A stretch of DNA of 64,000 bases from Candidatus Gastranaerophilales bacterium (GCA_017461425.1 JAFTXY010000001.1:62001-126000); one strand, 5' to 3'; shown: positions 53,657-63,814, numbered from the stretch's first letter. The notes: generated by a model from the sequence alone, not told the origin. A program made the numbers and translations.

Positions 53657-56600
53657 TTAATTATTTATTTTAAAATTTAAAATTACTTCAGAAATATAAT
53701 AAAACAAATCAGACAATTTGTTAAATATTTCATCAAAATCATCGTAATCAATATTTAATAAAAGTATGCCTTTTACCTTGCCAAGGGTTTTAGGCGGGGT
53801 AGAATATGTATAATATTTTGTAACTTTAGAATCAATTTTAGATTTTAGTATTAGCCATTCTTGCATTGTAAATGGTGTATTAATTCTAATAACATTGCCT
53901 GCTTGTCTAACAGCAGAAATATTTGCATTTGTTGCTAGAATTCTTAATTTAATTAATTTTATAAGATTTTGAACACAATCAGGTATTTTTGAAAATCTAT
54001 CTTTTAGATTCACTTCCATATTCTCAAGTTCAGAAACAGTTGCAACATCAGACAATCTTTTATATTCAAGTATTTTTTGTTCATAGCTTGATGCCCAATC
54101 ATCTGGAATATATGCATCCGCATTTATATCAACAATTGCAGGCTCTTTTTTAATTGAAACTGTTGCATCATATGGATTTTTATTTTGTTTTTGCTTGATA
54201 TCTTCTATGCATTCAGATAATAAATTACAATATGTATCAAACCCTACGCTAACCATTTGTCCATGCTGATGAGTTCCTAAAATATTTCCAACCCCTCTAA
54301 TTTCTATATCCCGAAGAGCAATTTGATACCCGCTTCCAAGATTTGTAAAATCTTTGATTGATTCAAGCCTTTTATAGGCTTGTTCATTAAGTGTTTGCGA
54401 TTTTTTATAAAAACAAAAACAATACGCTTGTCTATCAGACCTTCCAACTCTTCCTCTTAATTGATAAAGCTGAGCTAAGCCAAAATTTTGAGCATCATGG
54501 ATAATTATTGTATTTGCGTTTGGAATATCTAAGCCAGATTCAATAATTGTAGTAGATAATAAAATATCATATTTTTTATCTGCAAAATCACAAATAACTT
54601 CTTCAAGCATTTTTTCATTCATTTGCCCATGTGCGACGGCAATTCTAGCATTTGGTACAATTTGAGATAATTTTTCTTTAAATTTCAATATTGTTTCTAC
54701 ACGATTATAAAGATAATATACTTGTCCATCTCTTTGTATTTCTTGATTTATAGCATTTTTAACATAAGTGTCTGAAAATTCACCAACATATGTTTTAATT
54801 GGAAGTCTATTTTTAGGAGGAGTATTAATGACAGATAAATCCTTTAATCCAGATAACGCCATATTAAGAGTTCTTGGAATAGGAGTAGCACTTAAGGATA
54901 AAACATCAATATTTTCTTTAAATTTTTTCAATTTTTCTTTATGTCTAACACCAAATTTATGCTCTTCATCAACAACTAATAAACCTAATTTTTTAAATTC
55001 AATATCATCAGATAATAATCTATGAGTTGCGATTACTACATCGATTTCGCCACTATTTAATTTTTCCACAATTAATTTTTGTTCTTTTTTAGAGCAAAAT
55101 CTATTTAAAACTTCAACCCTAACATCATATGGTTCAAACCTTTGCTTAATATTAAGATAATGTTGCATTGTAAGAATTGTTGTTGGAGCAATCAAGGCTG
55201 TTTGATAGCCAGACATAACCGCCTTAAACATTGCGCGCATTGCTATTTCTGTTTTTCCAAAACCGACATCGGCACATATCAATCTATCCATCGGTTTAGA
55301 TGATTCCATATCTTTTTTGGTATCAATTATAGCTTTCATTTGATCTGGGGTTTCTGTAAATTCAAAATTATCTTCCATTTCAAATTGCCAAGAAGTGTCC
55401 ATATCAAAAGAAATTCCTTGTGTCATTTTTCTTTTTGCATACAAATCTAATAAATCGTATGCAATTAATTCTACTTCTTTTTTTGCTTTAGATTTTGTAT
55501 TTTCCCAAGCACTGCCGCCCATTTTTGATAATTTGGGCTTTATTCCTCCAGAGCCCCTATAACGAGCCAAAAGATTTATTTGTTCAGCTGGCATAAATAA
55601 TTTATCTGTGCCTTGGAATTGAATTTCAAGATAATCTTTTTGATTATTGTCTATAATTTGTTTTGAAATTCCATTATAAATACCTATTCCATGAACATAA
55701 TGAACAACATATTCGCCTTCTTTTATATCATTAATCGAATCAATAAATTCTTGAGTTTGCTTATTTGAATAATGTTTTTTTGTTGTGATATCACGATTAT
55801 GCTTATTAAATAATTCTTTATCAGTTAATATAAGAATTTTTTCATCACTAATTTTATCATCATTTATTATCACGCCACCGCAAGAGATATCTGGAAAATA
55901 ATAAATATCCTCAGAAAATATTTCTAATTCCTCAAAAACTTCTTTTAATCTATTCAAAAAATTGGAACAAATTATAATTTTATATCCATCATTTAAATAT
56001 TTTTTTATAAATTTTGACGCATCAGCAATGTTTGATGAAAAAATTGGCGGTATAGACAAATCAAATTCAATCAATTTATCATAATCATCTGTTAAAAAAT
56101 TATCCATACTTAAAATTTTGAATTTTTTAATTTCGGATAAAAATTCTTCATAAGTCAAATGATTTAATTTATCTAAAGGCAACTTTAAATTTGAATTTAG
56201 CGCATCATTATAGTTTTCAATGTATAAGTCATTAATATTTTGATATTTTGAAAAAATCTGAGAAGATTCCTTAAAAACCAAAACGTAATCTTTGAAAAAA
56301 TCAAAAATGCTACATGTTTTATCAACAAAATAGTTTAAATAGTATTCAATACCTTCAAAATATCCTATTTCATCAATTTTTTCTAGTAATTCATTTTTAA
56401 TTGTTGATAATAATTCATTATCTTTTACATCTTTTTTTGATATAGCTCTTTTAAATTTTTCTTTATTTTCATCATTTAAAATAAACTTATACAATGGTAA
56501 AACTTGTGTACTATCAATACTTTTAAAGCTTTTTTGCGAATTTGGATTAAAATAGCGAATATCTTCAATAGTATCTGCAAAAAATTCTATCCTAACAGGA

Positions 56601-57133
56601 TTTAAATCAAGAGAAAAAATATCTAAAATATCACCTCTAAGAGCAAATTCTCCAATATCAACAACATTTACAACTCTTTTATATCCCAAATCTACAAGCT
56701 TTTGAGCAATTTTAGAATAATCAAGCGAATCATTTTTTTTAAATTCTATGATATTTTCTTTATAAAATTCCATTGAAGCAAATTTTTCAAAAAGAGCTTT
56801 TACACTAGCAAAAACAACACTGGGTTGATTTAAAAAGGCATTTACTTGTTCTTCGTATATGTAATAATTTTTTTCTAATTCACTGTAAAAACCTATTTCT
56901 TGCATAGGATAAACGCAACTGTCAATTTTTAAAAAATTGTCCAAATCTTTTTGTGCTTTAAAAGCACTTTGCTCATCATTGGTTATATATAAAACTTTTT
57001 TGTTATTTTTTAAAATTGATTTTATTAAAAATAAATCCAAAGGTGCCAAAAAACCGTTTAATACAAGTTTTGCTTTTGTATTATTTTTAATAAAATTATC
57101 AAGACAATTAAGTTTTATGTTTTCTATTGACAT
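53657..57133 (-). CDS. mfd: Transcription-repair coupling factor
   Basis: This DNA translocase pushes stalled RNA polymerase off lesions and recruits UvrA. At 1158 residues it has typical length. The UvrB-like N-terminal region is followed by the RNAP-interaction domain (about 470-530: EYVVHYVHGIGIYNGI). The helicase has Walker A ICADVGFGKTEIAM (about 614-627), DEEH (near 721) and motif VI QLRGRVGRSDRQ (near 893). A TRCF C-terminal domain follows. It overlaps the ROK gene by 10 bp. Confidence 0.96.
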   Translation of the reverse strand: MSIENIKLNCLDNFIKNNTKAKLVLNGFLAPLDLFLIKSILKNNKKVLYITNDEQSAFKAQKDLDNFLKIDSCVYPMQEIGFYSELEKNYYIYEEQVNAFLNQPSVVFASVKALFEKFASMEFYKENIIEFKKNDSLDYSKIAQKLVDLGYKRVVNVVDIGEFALRGDILDIFSLDLNPVRIEFFADTIEDIRYFNPNSQKSFKSIDSTQVLPLYKFILNDENKEKFKRAISKKDVKDNELLSTIKNELLEKIDEIGYFEGIEYYLNYFVDKTCSIFDFFKDYVLVFKESSQIFSKYQNINDLYIENYNDALNSNLKLPLDKLNHLTYEEFLSEIKKFKILSMDNFLTDDYDKLIEFDLSIPPIFSSNIADASKFIKKYLNDGYKIIICSNFLNRLKEVFEELEIFSEDIYYFPDISCGGVIINDDKISDEKILILTDKELFNKHNRDITTKKHYSNKQTQEFIDSINDIKEGEYVVHYVHGIGIYNGISKQIIDNNQKDYLEIQFQGTDKLFMPAEQINLLARYRGSGGIKPKLSKMGGSAWENTKSKAKKEVELIAYDLLDLYAKRKMTQGISFDMDTSWQFEMEDNFEFTETPDQMKAIIDTKKDMESSKPMDRLICADVGFGKTEIAMRAMFKAVMSGYQTALIAPTTILTMQHYLNIKQRFEPYDVRVEVLNRFCSKKEQKLIVEKLNSGEIDVVIATHRLLSDDIEFKKLGLLVVDEEHKFGVRHKEKLKKFKENIDVLSLSATPIPRTLNMALSGLKDLSVINTPPKNRLPIKTYVGEFSDTYVKNAINQEIQRDGQVYYLYNRVETILKFKEKLSQIVPNARIAVAHGQMNEKMLEEVICDFADKKYDILLSTTIIESGLDIPNANTIIIHDAQNFGLAQLYQLRGRVGRSDRQAYCFCFYKKSQTLNEQAYKRLESIKDFTNLGSGYQIALRDIEIRGVGNILGTHQHGQMVSVGFDTYCNLLSECIEDIKQKQNKNPYDATVSIKKEPAIVDINADAYIPDDWASSYEQKILEYKRLSDVATVSELENMEVNLKDRFSKIPDCVQNLIKLIKLRILATNANISAVRQAGNVIRINTPFTMQEWLILKSKIDSKVTKYYTYSTPPKTLGKVKGILLLNIDYDDFDEIFNKLSDLFYYISEVILNFKINN

Positions 57134-58089
57134 TTTTTCTCAAAATTTTTAATTAAACTAGCTCCCAAAACTCCGGAGTAATCTCCAAATTGAGCTTTTT
57201 TAAATTCAATTTTACTTGATGGCAATTTTAGAGCTTTCATTTTAGATAATTTAACTATTTTTGAATAAATTTCATCAATACCCTGTATTAATCCACCACC
57301 AAGAACAATTAATTCTGGATTTAAAAAATTTATTACACTTGCAAGACCATTTGATAAATATTCAATTGCCTCATCGACGCATCTTTTTGTTAATTCATCA
57401 TTAGCATCTAAAGATTGTTTGATATGTTTAGTTGAAATATTATTAGTATCCGCAATATCAGAAATTACTGATTTTTTACCAGATTTTAAAGATGATTTAA
57501 TTCTATTTTCAATAGCACTTCTTGATGCGTAAGCTTCCAAACATCCAACAGCTCCACAAGCACAACTTCTGCCATTAGAATCTATTATAATATGCCCAAA
57601 TTCGCCTGCGCTTTGTGTTGCACCTTTATAAATTTGACCATTTATAACTATGCAAGAACCAATACCGGTGCCTATAAAAACACATAAAACATCTTTGTAA
57701 TCTTTAGCTGCGCCATACAAAAGCTCGCTTATTGTAGCTGCTTCAACGTCATTTGCAAGATAAGTTTCAATATTGTATTTTTCTTCAACTGTTTTTTTAA
57801 GTTCAAGATTGGAACACTCTAAATTACAAGCATTAACTAAAATTCCATTTTTTTTATCTACTTGCCCCGCTACCGCAATTCCAATAGAATCAATATCTGT
57901 TTTTTTAACATCTATCTTAGAAAACAATTCATCTAAAGCTTCAAGTAATTTAGCTTCGATTTTTTTATTTCCCTTTTCTTTCTTTGTTTTCTTTTTAACT
58001 TCAAATAAGATTTTTTGAGTTTTTTCTTCTATTAGCGCACATAATATCTTTGTGCCACCTAAGTCCACCCCAATATTATATTTTTTCAT
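57124..58089 (-). CDS. ROK-family sugar kinase (glucokinase-like)
   Basis: This kinase phosphorylates glucose or an amino sugar. The 321-residue protein has GVDLGGTKILCAL, LANDVEAATISE with catalytic Asp, FIGTGIGSCIVI, and the zinc motif CACGAVGCLEAYAS. No DNA-binding domain is present. A Lys-rich loop near 35-50 (KKKTKKEKGNKKIEAK) is unusual. ATG overlaps the acyltransferase gene's stop by one base, and its end overlaps mfd. It is the second ROK kinase in the window. Confidence 0.88.
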   Translation of the reverse strand: MKKYNIGVDLGGTKILCALIEEKTQKILFEVKKKTKKEKGNKKIEAKLLEALDELFSKIDVKKTDIDSIGIAVAGQVDKKNGILVNACNLECSNLELKKTVEEKYNIETYLANDVEAATISELLYGAAKDYKDVLCVFIGTGIGSCIVINGQIYKGATQSAGEFGHIIIDSNGRSCACGAVGCLEAYASRSAIENRIKSSLKSGKKSVISDIADTNNISTKHIKQSLDANDELTKRCVDEAIEYLSNGLASVINFLNPELIVLGGGLIQGIDEIYSKIVKLSKMKALKLPSSKIEFKKAQFGDYSGVLGASLIKNFEKKCQ

Positions 58090-58919
58090 TATTGTTTATT
58101 ATCGTCTTTCATTCCAATATTTTTAAGACGTCTTTCAATATCTCTCCACCAGCTAAGTTTTTGTTTAAGAAGATACCTATATCCATCAAAATTGCCTTTT
58201 GAAATTACTGCTCTTTGATTGTCGCAAAATTCTTCAAAATGTTTTTCCAATTTATGACAAAATTCTTTTCTATCTTCATTAAACTCATAGAACGTTTGTA
58301 CTTCGCCAAATTCCATAACAACTTCTGGTTTATCTTGTCTTAAAAATGTATATGTTGTACTAACAGGACAAATATTTATTCCGCCAAAATTTTTAACAGC
58401 ACTTTCTATCAAATAAGCAATTCCTGATTGAAAAACTTCTGGACGATATTGTGGAGGCCTAATTATCCCTTGCGGAAATAACCAAAAATTAATATCTGGT
58501 TTATCAAGAGTAGTTGCCGCATATTTAAGAGATTTAATTGCATCTTGAGCTGATTTTTTATTTATGGGAAAACAACCGATATATTGAAACAAAGGAAACC
58601 TATTCATTTCCTCAATCATTAAGCGCAATCTTCCATGCATTAATTTTCTGGCAATTGTATAGCCGATAATACCATCCCACCAATTATTGTGGTTTGTATA
58701 GAATAAAATAGCTTTTGTCTTATCTCTTTTTTCAAGATTTTCATAACCTTTATACATAACAGAATGAAATCTTGCGCGTACCATTTTTGTAAACACAAAA
58801 TCTGCAATCATAAGCCAAAATGGCACATCTTTTGCAGTTCTAAATTTTTCTTTTCTATTTCTTAAAATTGTCGGAGGTGTGTCACAATATAAATGTTTTG
58901 GAGTTTCGATTATTGACAT
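58089..58919 (-). CDS. PlsC-like acyltransferase
   Basis: The 276-residue protein has the acyltransferase box YTNHNNWWDG (His77 and Asp82, HX4D) and a second block WLFPQGIIRPPQYRPE corresponding to the FPEG motif. One hydrophobic stretch near 33-45 could anchor it. Similar enzymes acylate lysophospholipids or glycolipids. Substrate cannot be predicted. It lies between the zinc-ribbon ATPase gene (gap 2 bp) and the ROK kinase (1-bp overlap). Confidence 0.82.
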   Translation of the reverse strand: MSIIETPKHLYCDTPPTILRNRKEKFRTAKDVPFWLMIADFVFTKMVRARFHSVMYKGYENLEKRDKTKAILFYTNHNNWWDGIIGYTIARKLMHGRLRLMIEEMNRFPLFQYIGCFPINKKSAQDAIKSLKYAATTLDKPDINFWLFPQGIIRPPQYRPEVFQSGIAYLIESAVKNFGGINICPVSTTYTFLRQDKPEVVMEFGEVQTFYEFNEDRKEFCHKLEKHFEEFCDNQRAVISKGNFDGYRYLLKQKLSWWRDIERRLKNIGMKDDNKQ

Positions 58920-58921
58920 AA

Positions 58922-61900
58922 CTACTTATCCTCTATTATACGATTCAATTGACAGTGCGCTCTAAATGATGTTAATTCTTTTTCAATCTTTTTGACAAAT
59001 ATTTTTAGTCCAAGTTTTTTTGCCAAGTCTATAGTTTTATTATACATCTTAATTATTTGTTGTGCATAATTATATTTTTCTTTGTCTGGTTGTTGTGCTA
59101 AACATTCTCTTGCAATTGCTGCTTTTAATTTATTTAATCGTACTTGTAGATATAATAATTGATTACTTATTGCACTTTGCAATGCTAATTCGCAATACAT
59201 TTTTGCATTTTCTTTATCATTTAATTTTAAATATGTATTAGCCAAAAGCTCTTGGAATAAAATTTTGAAATAATGGTTATTATTTTGAGCATTTTCGCAT
59301 ATTTTTACAGCTTTTTCACATATCTCTATGCAATATGAATCTGTTTTATTACCTGCTGTTGCTGCAGCACTAATGTACCAAGCCAAAAGTGCGCCAAATG
59401 CTATTTTTTTAGAAGAGAAAAATTGCATTTGAGCTGTAGCAATTTCAATTGCTTTTAAATAAGATTTTTCTTCCAATAAAACATAAGCTAGTAATGTTTT
59501 TAAAATATTTTTTGAAACTTCATCGGAACAATTGTTTGCATAAGCTGTTGCTTCAAATAAATCGTCTTTTATTTTTTCAGTATCTAATCTTAAAATCTTA
59601 TTAATAATATTTACAACATTCCATTCGCAAACAAGATTTGGACTATCAATTACATATGAATAATCTTTTAAAATTTCTTGTAAAACTGAATCTGATTCAT
59701 CAAAATATCCTCTAGAAGTATTTGCCATGGCTCCTGCATAAGCAAGTCTTACTTTAAGAGCTTCAATTCTTGGTCCTTTTTCTTTAGATATAACTTTATC
59801 TATCTCAGAAATCAATTCAAACGCCAAAGGAGAACCTTGTTGAGCATAGCTTTGAGCAAGAATTATATTAGCTTCAATCCAAGAATAGAAAATTTCATTT
59901 TGAGCAAGCCATTTATGCTTAATAAATGGATTTAAATTCTTTTGTAAAACAGGATTTATCTCTGTATTAACAAGGCTTGATATTTCTTCCCAAGAACCAA
60001 GCTTTAATAATGCTTCTAATTTTCTTGTTTTAATTAATGCAACTTGAAGCTGGTGAACAACTTGTTTTTCACCTTTGTCTTTTACTTCAAAGAATTTTAA
60101 TACATTATCAACAACTTCAACAACGCCTGTGTAATCTTGAGTTAAATATGCACTTTTTGCAAGATATCCGGATAAATCAATAACCTTGTTTACATCATTA
60201 TTGCCTTGCGCTGCACTAACCGCATTTGATAAGTATTCTTTTGCTTCTTGAGGATTTTTATCATAAATTAATTTACCCAATCTTTCGCAAATGTTATTTT
60301 TTGTATAAACAAAATTATCTAATTTAACATTTTCCATTAAAATTAAGCTTTGCTTTTGAGCCATAGCATAGATATTTATATCGCCGATATAATTTGCGTA
60401 TTGAAGATTTTTGGTCCAAAGAGCATAAGCAAATTCTTTATTATCAACAATTTGAGCTAAAATTGGACAAATTAATGGTGTTGATATTGTTTTATTACTT
60501 AATTCTAATAATAATTTTTTAGCATCAGTTTTAATTAATTCTTCTTCTTTTGCTTTGATATAACAATAAGACCAAGTTAATGAATTTTTAAAACCGTATA
60601 TATCATCTGCTTTTAATTTTAAATAGCCTTTCTTTTCAAGCTTAGCAACAATTTCAAAAAATCTTTCTTCACTAAGTTCAAATAAACCAGCTAATAGTTT
60701 ATAATCTAATCTATCACCCAATAAAGAAGCAACATTTAAGAAAATATATTCTTTTTCATTATGCTCTTTTAAGAAATCCAATCTATCATAGAAACATTTT
60801 TCTATAGTTGCAGGAACTTCAAGATCAGTTATTTCTGTTTTAAATTTAACAGCTTTATCTTGTACAAATAATATTTTTCGCTCGAACAAATATTGCAAAA
60901 CTTGTTCAATGTATGCAATATTACCCTGCGCATTATATGCTATTTGAGATAATATTTCGTTTGGAATTTCGCAATTTTGCCCTAAAACTTTTTTAATGAA
61001 TATTTTTGATTCGGACATATTCAAACGTCTTAGAGAAATATTCAAACAATTAGAATTATTTAATTTGTTTGATTGAAAATACATTGCAACAGAATGCTGA
61101 TTTTTGTATGCAATAATCATTTTTGCATTTCGTTCAAAATAATCCGAATTAACAAGATGTTTCAAAAATCCATATGAAGATTCATCAATTAAATCAAAAT
61201 CATCAATTAGGAAAATAACATCTTTTCTTTTTTTAATATAATCAAAAACATCTTTTAAATATTTATATGTGATTTCTTTATTAATTAAAATATTTTCAAA
61301 GTAATCTTTTTTAATTGGATAAATAAGATTTGCTAATGTTTCTAAATTTTCTTCATCTATTTTTTCAAGATTTAATTTGTCTAAAACTTTTCGCTCAAAT
61401 GCTTTAATGTTAAACTCATCCTTTAAAATAGCAGGACAACCAAAGAAACTTGCAAAAAAGCTTTGTATTAAACCATAAGGGCTGATTTGCGTTAAAGCAG
61501 AACACTGTGCATAAAAAATAACTGTATCATTCAAATGAGCTTTGTTTAACTTATAATGCAAATCATTTAAAAGATGGGTTTTGCCAACCCCTCTTGGAGC
61601 ATTAACAGAAATTGCTCTAACTTTTGAATCGTTATCGGATAAGTTATCTAATATTATTTCTAGTGCTTTATCATATTTTTCATCTTCAGTTTGTTCAAAA
61701 ACAGGTTTTTGATCTAAAAATATCAATTTATAAGAATCTGAAGAAATTTTAATTAATGATAATTCTGATGATAATTTTGTATAAGCGCTATTTGAAACAA
61801 TAACATCTTTTTCAGAACCCAATTTTAATTGCGTAACTTCTTTTGAATTTTTAACTTCATCTACTGTAGAAATTGCAAATTTATAAGACAATCCTGTATC

Positions 61901-62512
61901 TAGGGTTTTTTCTAAAATTTGGTTAAATTTAACAAATTCTTGTTCAAAATGGTTTATATTATCAAGAATTTTTGTATTTTGCGTATAGTTAAATCTAAAT
62001 ACTACACAATGAGAATTAACAAAATCACAACTTGTGCCAAAAGCAATTTTGACTGTTGTTTTGATATTTTGAATTACTTTTTGCTTAAATTCTTCTTTGT
62101 CATATTTTTCAAAAGTTCTATCTAGATTAATAAAATCAACATAAATTAAAAGAAGATTTTCAATTGCATTCTCTTCAGCAATATCGGCATTTTTGGCTTT
62201 TAGGGGTTGTTTTTTGTCAATATTTTCTACTTCTATTTTGCGAGTTTCAGTTTTTTCGATTGAAACATCATTATTTTTATCAGTTTTTGGAAAATAATAA
62301 TTACATTTTCTGCAAGACTCACTTGTCGCGTAATTTGCACTATTGCATTCAGGGCAAAATTTAACAAATGTATATCCGCATTTTTTGCACTCAACAGAAC
62401 CAAGTCGCGTTGGGGAATCACATCTTGGACAAGTAAAGATTAATTTTAAATTACAGTTTGGACAAACCGTATCATTTTTTGATACTTTGGTTTTACACTT
62501 TGGACAAATCAA
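58922..62512 (-). CDS. Zinc-ribbon / P-loop ATPase / TPR protein
   Basis: This 1196-residue multidomain protein starts at TTG 62512 with AGGAT upstream. Six CxxC pairs in residues 1-70 form about three zinc ribbons. Residues about 120-260 resemble a nucleotide-cyclase fold without catalytic metal Asp motifs. A STAND-like ATPase follows: Walker A NAPRGVGKTHLL (about 304-315), Walker B VIFLIDDFDLIDE (near 435), then winged helices (about 560-680) and a C-terminal region of TPR-like helical repeats. This layout is like large signal-transducing ATPases and resembles the degenerate cyclase/AAA proteins. Its signal and target are unknown. It heads the operon with the acyltransferase. Confidence 0.65.
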   Translation of the reverse strand: MICPKCKTKVSKNDTVCPNCNLKLIFTCPRCDSPTRLGSVECKKCGYTFVKFCPECNSANYATSESCRKCNYYFPKTDKNNDVSIEKTETRKIEVENIDKKQPLKAKNADIAEENAIENLLLIYVDFINLDRTFEKYDKEEFKQKVIQNIKTTVKIAFGTSCDFVNSHCVVFRFNYTQNTKILDNINHFEQEFVKFNQILEKTLDTGLSYKFAISTVDEVKNSKEVTQLKLGSEKDVIVSNSAYTKLSSELSLIKISSDSYKLIFLDQKPVFEQTEDEKYDKALEIILDNLSDNDSKVRAISVNAPRGVGKTHLLNDLHYKLNKAHLNDTVIFYAQCSALTQISPYGLIQSFFASFFGCPAILKDEFNIKAFERKVLDKLNLEKIDEENLETLANLIYPIKKDYFENILINKEITYKYLKDVFDYIKKRKDVIFLIDDFDLIDESSYGFLKHLVNSDYFERNAKMIIAYKNQHSVAMYFQSNKLNNSNCLNISLRRLNMSESKIFIKKVLGQNCEIPNEILSQIAYNAQGNIAYIEQVLQYLFERKILFVQDKAVKFKTEITDLEVPATIEKCFYDRLDFLKEHNEKEYIFLNVASLLGDRLDYKLLAGLFELSEERFFEIVAKLEKKGYLKLKADDIYGFKNSLTWSYCYIKAKEEELIKTDAKKLLLELSNKTISTPLICPILAQIVDNKEFAYALWTKNLQYANYIGDINIYAMAQKQSLILMENVKLDNFVYTKNNICERLGKLIYDKNPQEAKEYLSNAVSAAQGNNDVNKVIDLSGYLAKSAYLTQDYTGVVEVVDNVLKFFEVKDKGEKQVVHQLQVALIKTRKLEALLKLGSWEEISSLVNTEINPVLQKNLNPFIKHKWLAQNEIFYSWIEANIILAQSYAQQGSPLAFELISEIDKVISKEKGPRIEALKVRLAYAGAMANTSRGYFDESDSVLQEILKDYSYVIDSPNLVCEWNVVNIINKILRLDTEKIKDDLFEATAYANNCSDEVSKNILKTLLAYVLLEEKSYLKAIEIATAQMQFFSSKKIAFGALLAWYISAAATAGNKTDSYCIEICEKAVKICENAQNNNHYFKILFQELLANTYLKLNDKENAKMYCELALQSAISNQLLYLQVRLNKLKAAIARECLAQQPDKEKYNYAQQIIKMYNKTIDLAKKLGLKIFVKKIEKELTSFRAHCQLNRIIEDK

Positions 62513-62592
62513 AACTAATTATCCTAATAGGTATAACACTTCTATAAAATTATAATACAAATATAACATTTTTATTTAATTTTGTAAATTTT

Positions 62593-62621
62593 TTCAAAAC
62601 TTCATTATTTCGTAGTATATT
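62593..62621 (+). promoter_or_regulatory. Promoter of pdxJ, 7 nt before the start codon (leaderless candidate)
   Basis: TTCAAA (62593-62598), a 17-bp spacer and TATATT (62616-62621) end 7 nt before the ATG. There is no Shine-Dalgarno sequence. Confidence 0.5.
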
Positions 62622-62628
62622 AATAACT

Positions 62629-63336
62629 ATGAAATTAGGAGTAAATATAGACCATATAGCAACTCTAAGAAACGCAAGAGGCGGAGTTGAGCCAAATTTA
62701 ATCGAAGCTGCACGCATTGCATTAAAAGAAGATATTCTCGCGCTAACAATGCATCTTAGAGAAGATAGACGGCATATAAAAGATGAAGATTTGTATGAAG
62801 TTAAAAAACTTGGTGCAAAAATAAATCTTGAAATGGCAGCAACACAGGAAATACAAAAAATCGCACTAGATTTAATACCATACAGCGTTTGTCTTGTGCC
62901 CGAAAAAAGACAAGAAATCACGACCGAGGGCGGTTTAGATGTATTAAGCCAAAAAGATTATTTAAAAGAATTTATTAAACCTTTAAAAGAAAAAGGTATT
63001 TTGGTTAGTCTTTTTATTGATGCTGATATAGAACAAATTGAAGCTGCAAAATATGTTGGAACAGATTATATAGAATTGCATACCGGATGTTTTGCAAACG
63101 CTTTTGAGAAAAATGATTTCAAAAACGAATTAGACAAACTTAAAAAAGCTGCAAAACATGCGCAAAATTTAGACATAAAAGTAAACGCAGGACATGGTTT
63201 AAATTATGACAACGTTTATCTAATGAAAGAAATTGACGGATTATGCGAATTAAATATAGGTCATAGCATAATTTCAAAATCAATATTCATTGGTCTAAAA
63301 GATGCAATTTCGCAAATGCTTGACTTGATTAAATAA
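62629..63336 (+). CDS. pdxJ: Pyridoxine 5'-phosphate synthase
   Basis: This enzyme makes pyridoxine-5'-phosphate from 3-amino-2-oxopropyl phosphate and deoxyxylulose phosphate. The 235-residue TIM barrel has KLGVNIDHIATLRNARGG, HLREDRRHIKD, CLVPEKRQEITTEGGLD, ELHTGCFA, NAGHGLNYDNV and NIGHSIIS. The family is about 235-250 residues, so it is complete. PLP made here serves NifS, GlyA and other PLP enzymes. No ribosome site is found; the -10 box lies immediately upstream. Confidence 0.96.
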   Translation: MKLGVNIDHIATLRNARGGVEPNLIEAARIALKEDILALTMHLREDRRHIKDEDLYEVKKLGAKINLEMAATQEIQKIALDLIPYSVCLVPEKRQEITTEGGLDVLSQKDYLKEFIKPLKEKGILVSLFIDADIEQIEAAKYVGTDYIELHTGCFANAFEKNDFKNELDKLKKAAKHAQNLDIKVNAGHGLNYDNVYLMKEIDGLCELNIGHSIISKSIFIGLKDAISQMLDLIK

Positions 63337-63353
63337 GTTTTGTAAACATCTTC

Positions 63354-63382
63354 TTGACATAAATTTTTGTCTTAGATATATT
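63354..63382 (+). promoter_or_regulatory. Promoter of rplU-rpmA
   Basis: TTGACA (63354-63359), a 17-bp spacer and TATATT (63377-63382) form the best match to the sigma-70 consensus in the window. The start point should be near 63389. Confidence 0.8.
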
Positions 63383-63388
63383 ATTAAA

Positions 63389-63458
63389 TGCAGATAGGTT
63401 GGTCGCTTCAAAATGTTCATCGGAACTGCGATCCCTTAAAAGAAAGGACACATTGAAA
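63389..63458 (+). promoter_or_regulatory. Structured leader of rplU
   Basis: The 70-nt leader holds a stem made from GGTCGC (near 63404-63409) and GCGATC (near 63428-63433), with one G-U pair and an inner loop region. AAAGGA follows before the ATG. Ribosomal-protein L21 mRNAs often carry autoregulatory leaders; whether this one belongs to a known class cannot be judged by eye. Confidence 0.4.
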
Positions 63459-63812
63459 ATGTACGCAATAGTCGAAACAGGCGGAAAGCAATATATTCTC
63501 GAAGAAGGCAAATATGTTGATATCGAGTTATTAGATGCTCAAGCAAACGATAAAGTAACTTTTGATAAAATCGTTATGTTAGTTAACGGTAAAAAATCAA
63601 AAGTTGGAAGACCCTATGTAGCTTCTGCTACTGTTGATGGTACCGTTGTTAAAAATGACAAAGCTAAAAAAGTAATTGTTTACAAACAACGTCCTAAAAA
63701 GGGCACAAGAGTTAAACAAGGTCACAGACAACAATTCACCCGCGTAATGATTAATAAAATCAATACAAAAGCTAAAGCAGCTAAGGGCGAAGAAACAACA
63801 GGAGAAGAATAA
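63459..63812 (+). CDS. rplU: Ribosomal protein L21
   Basis: This is a 50S subunit protein that contacts 23S rRNA and L20. The product from ATG 63459 (AAAGGA upstream) begins [17 protein letters not shown] and has the conserved [17 protein letters not shown]-type loop as [17 protein letters not shown]. It has 117 residues; the Lys/Ala/Glu C-terminal stretch is a bit longer than in E. coli (103). rpmA follows after 2 bp. Confidence 0.97.
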   Translation: MYAIVETGGKQYILEEGKYVDIELLDAQANDKVTFDKIVMLVNGKKSKVGRPYVASATVDGTVVKNDKAKKVIVYKQRPKKGTRVKQGHRQQFTRVMINKINTKAKAAKGEETTGEE

Positions 63813-63814
63813 AA

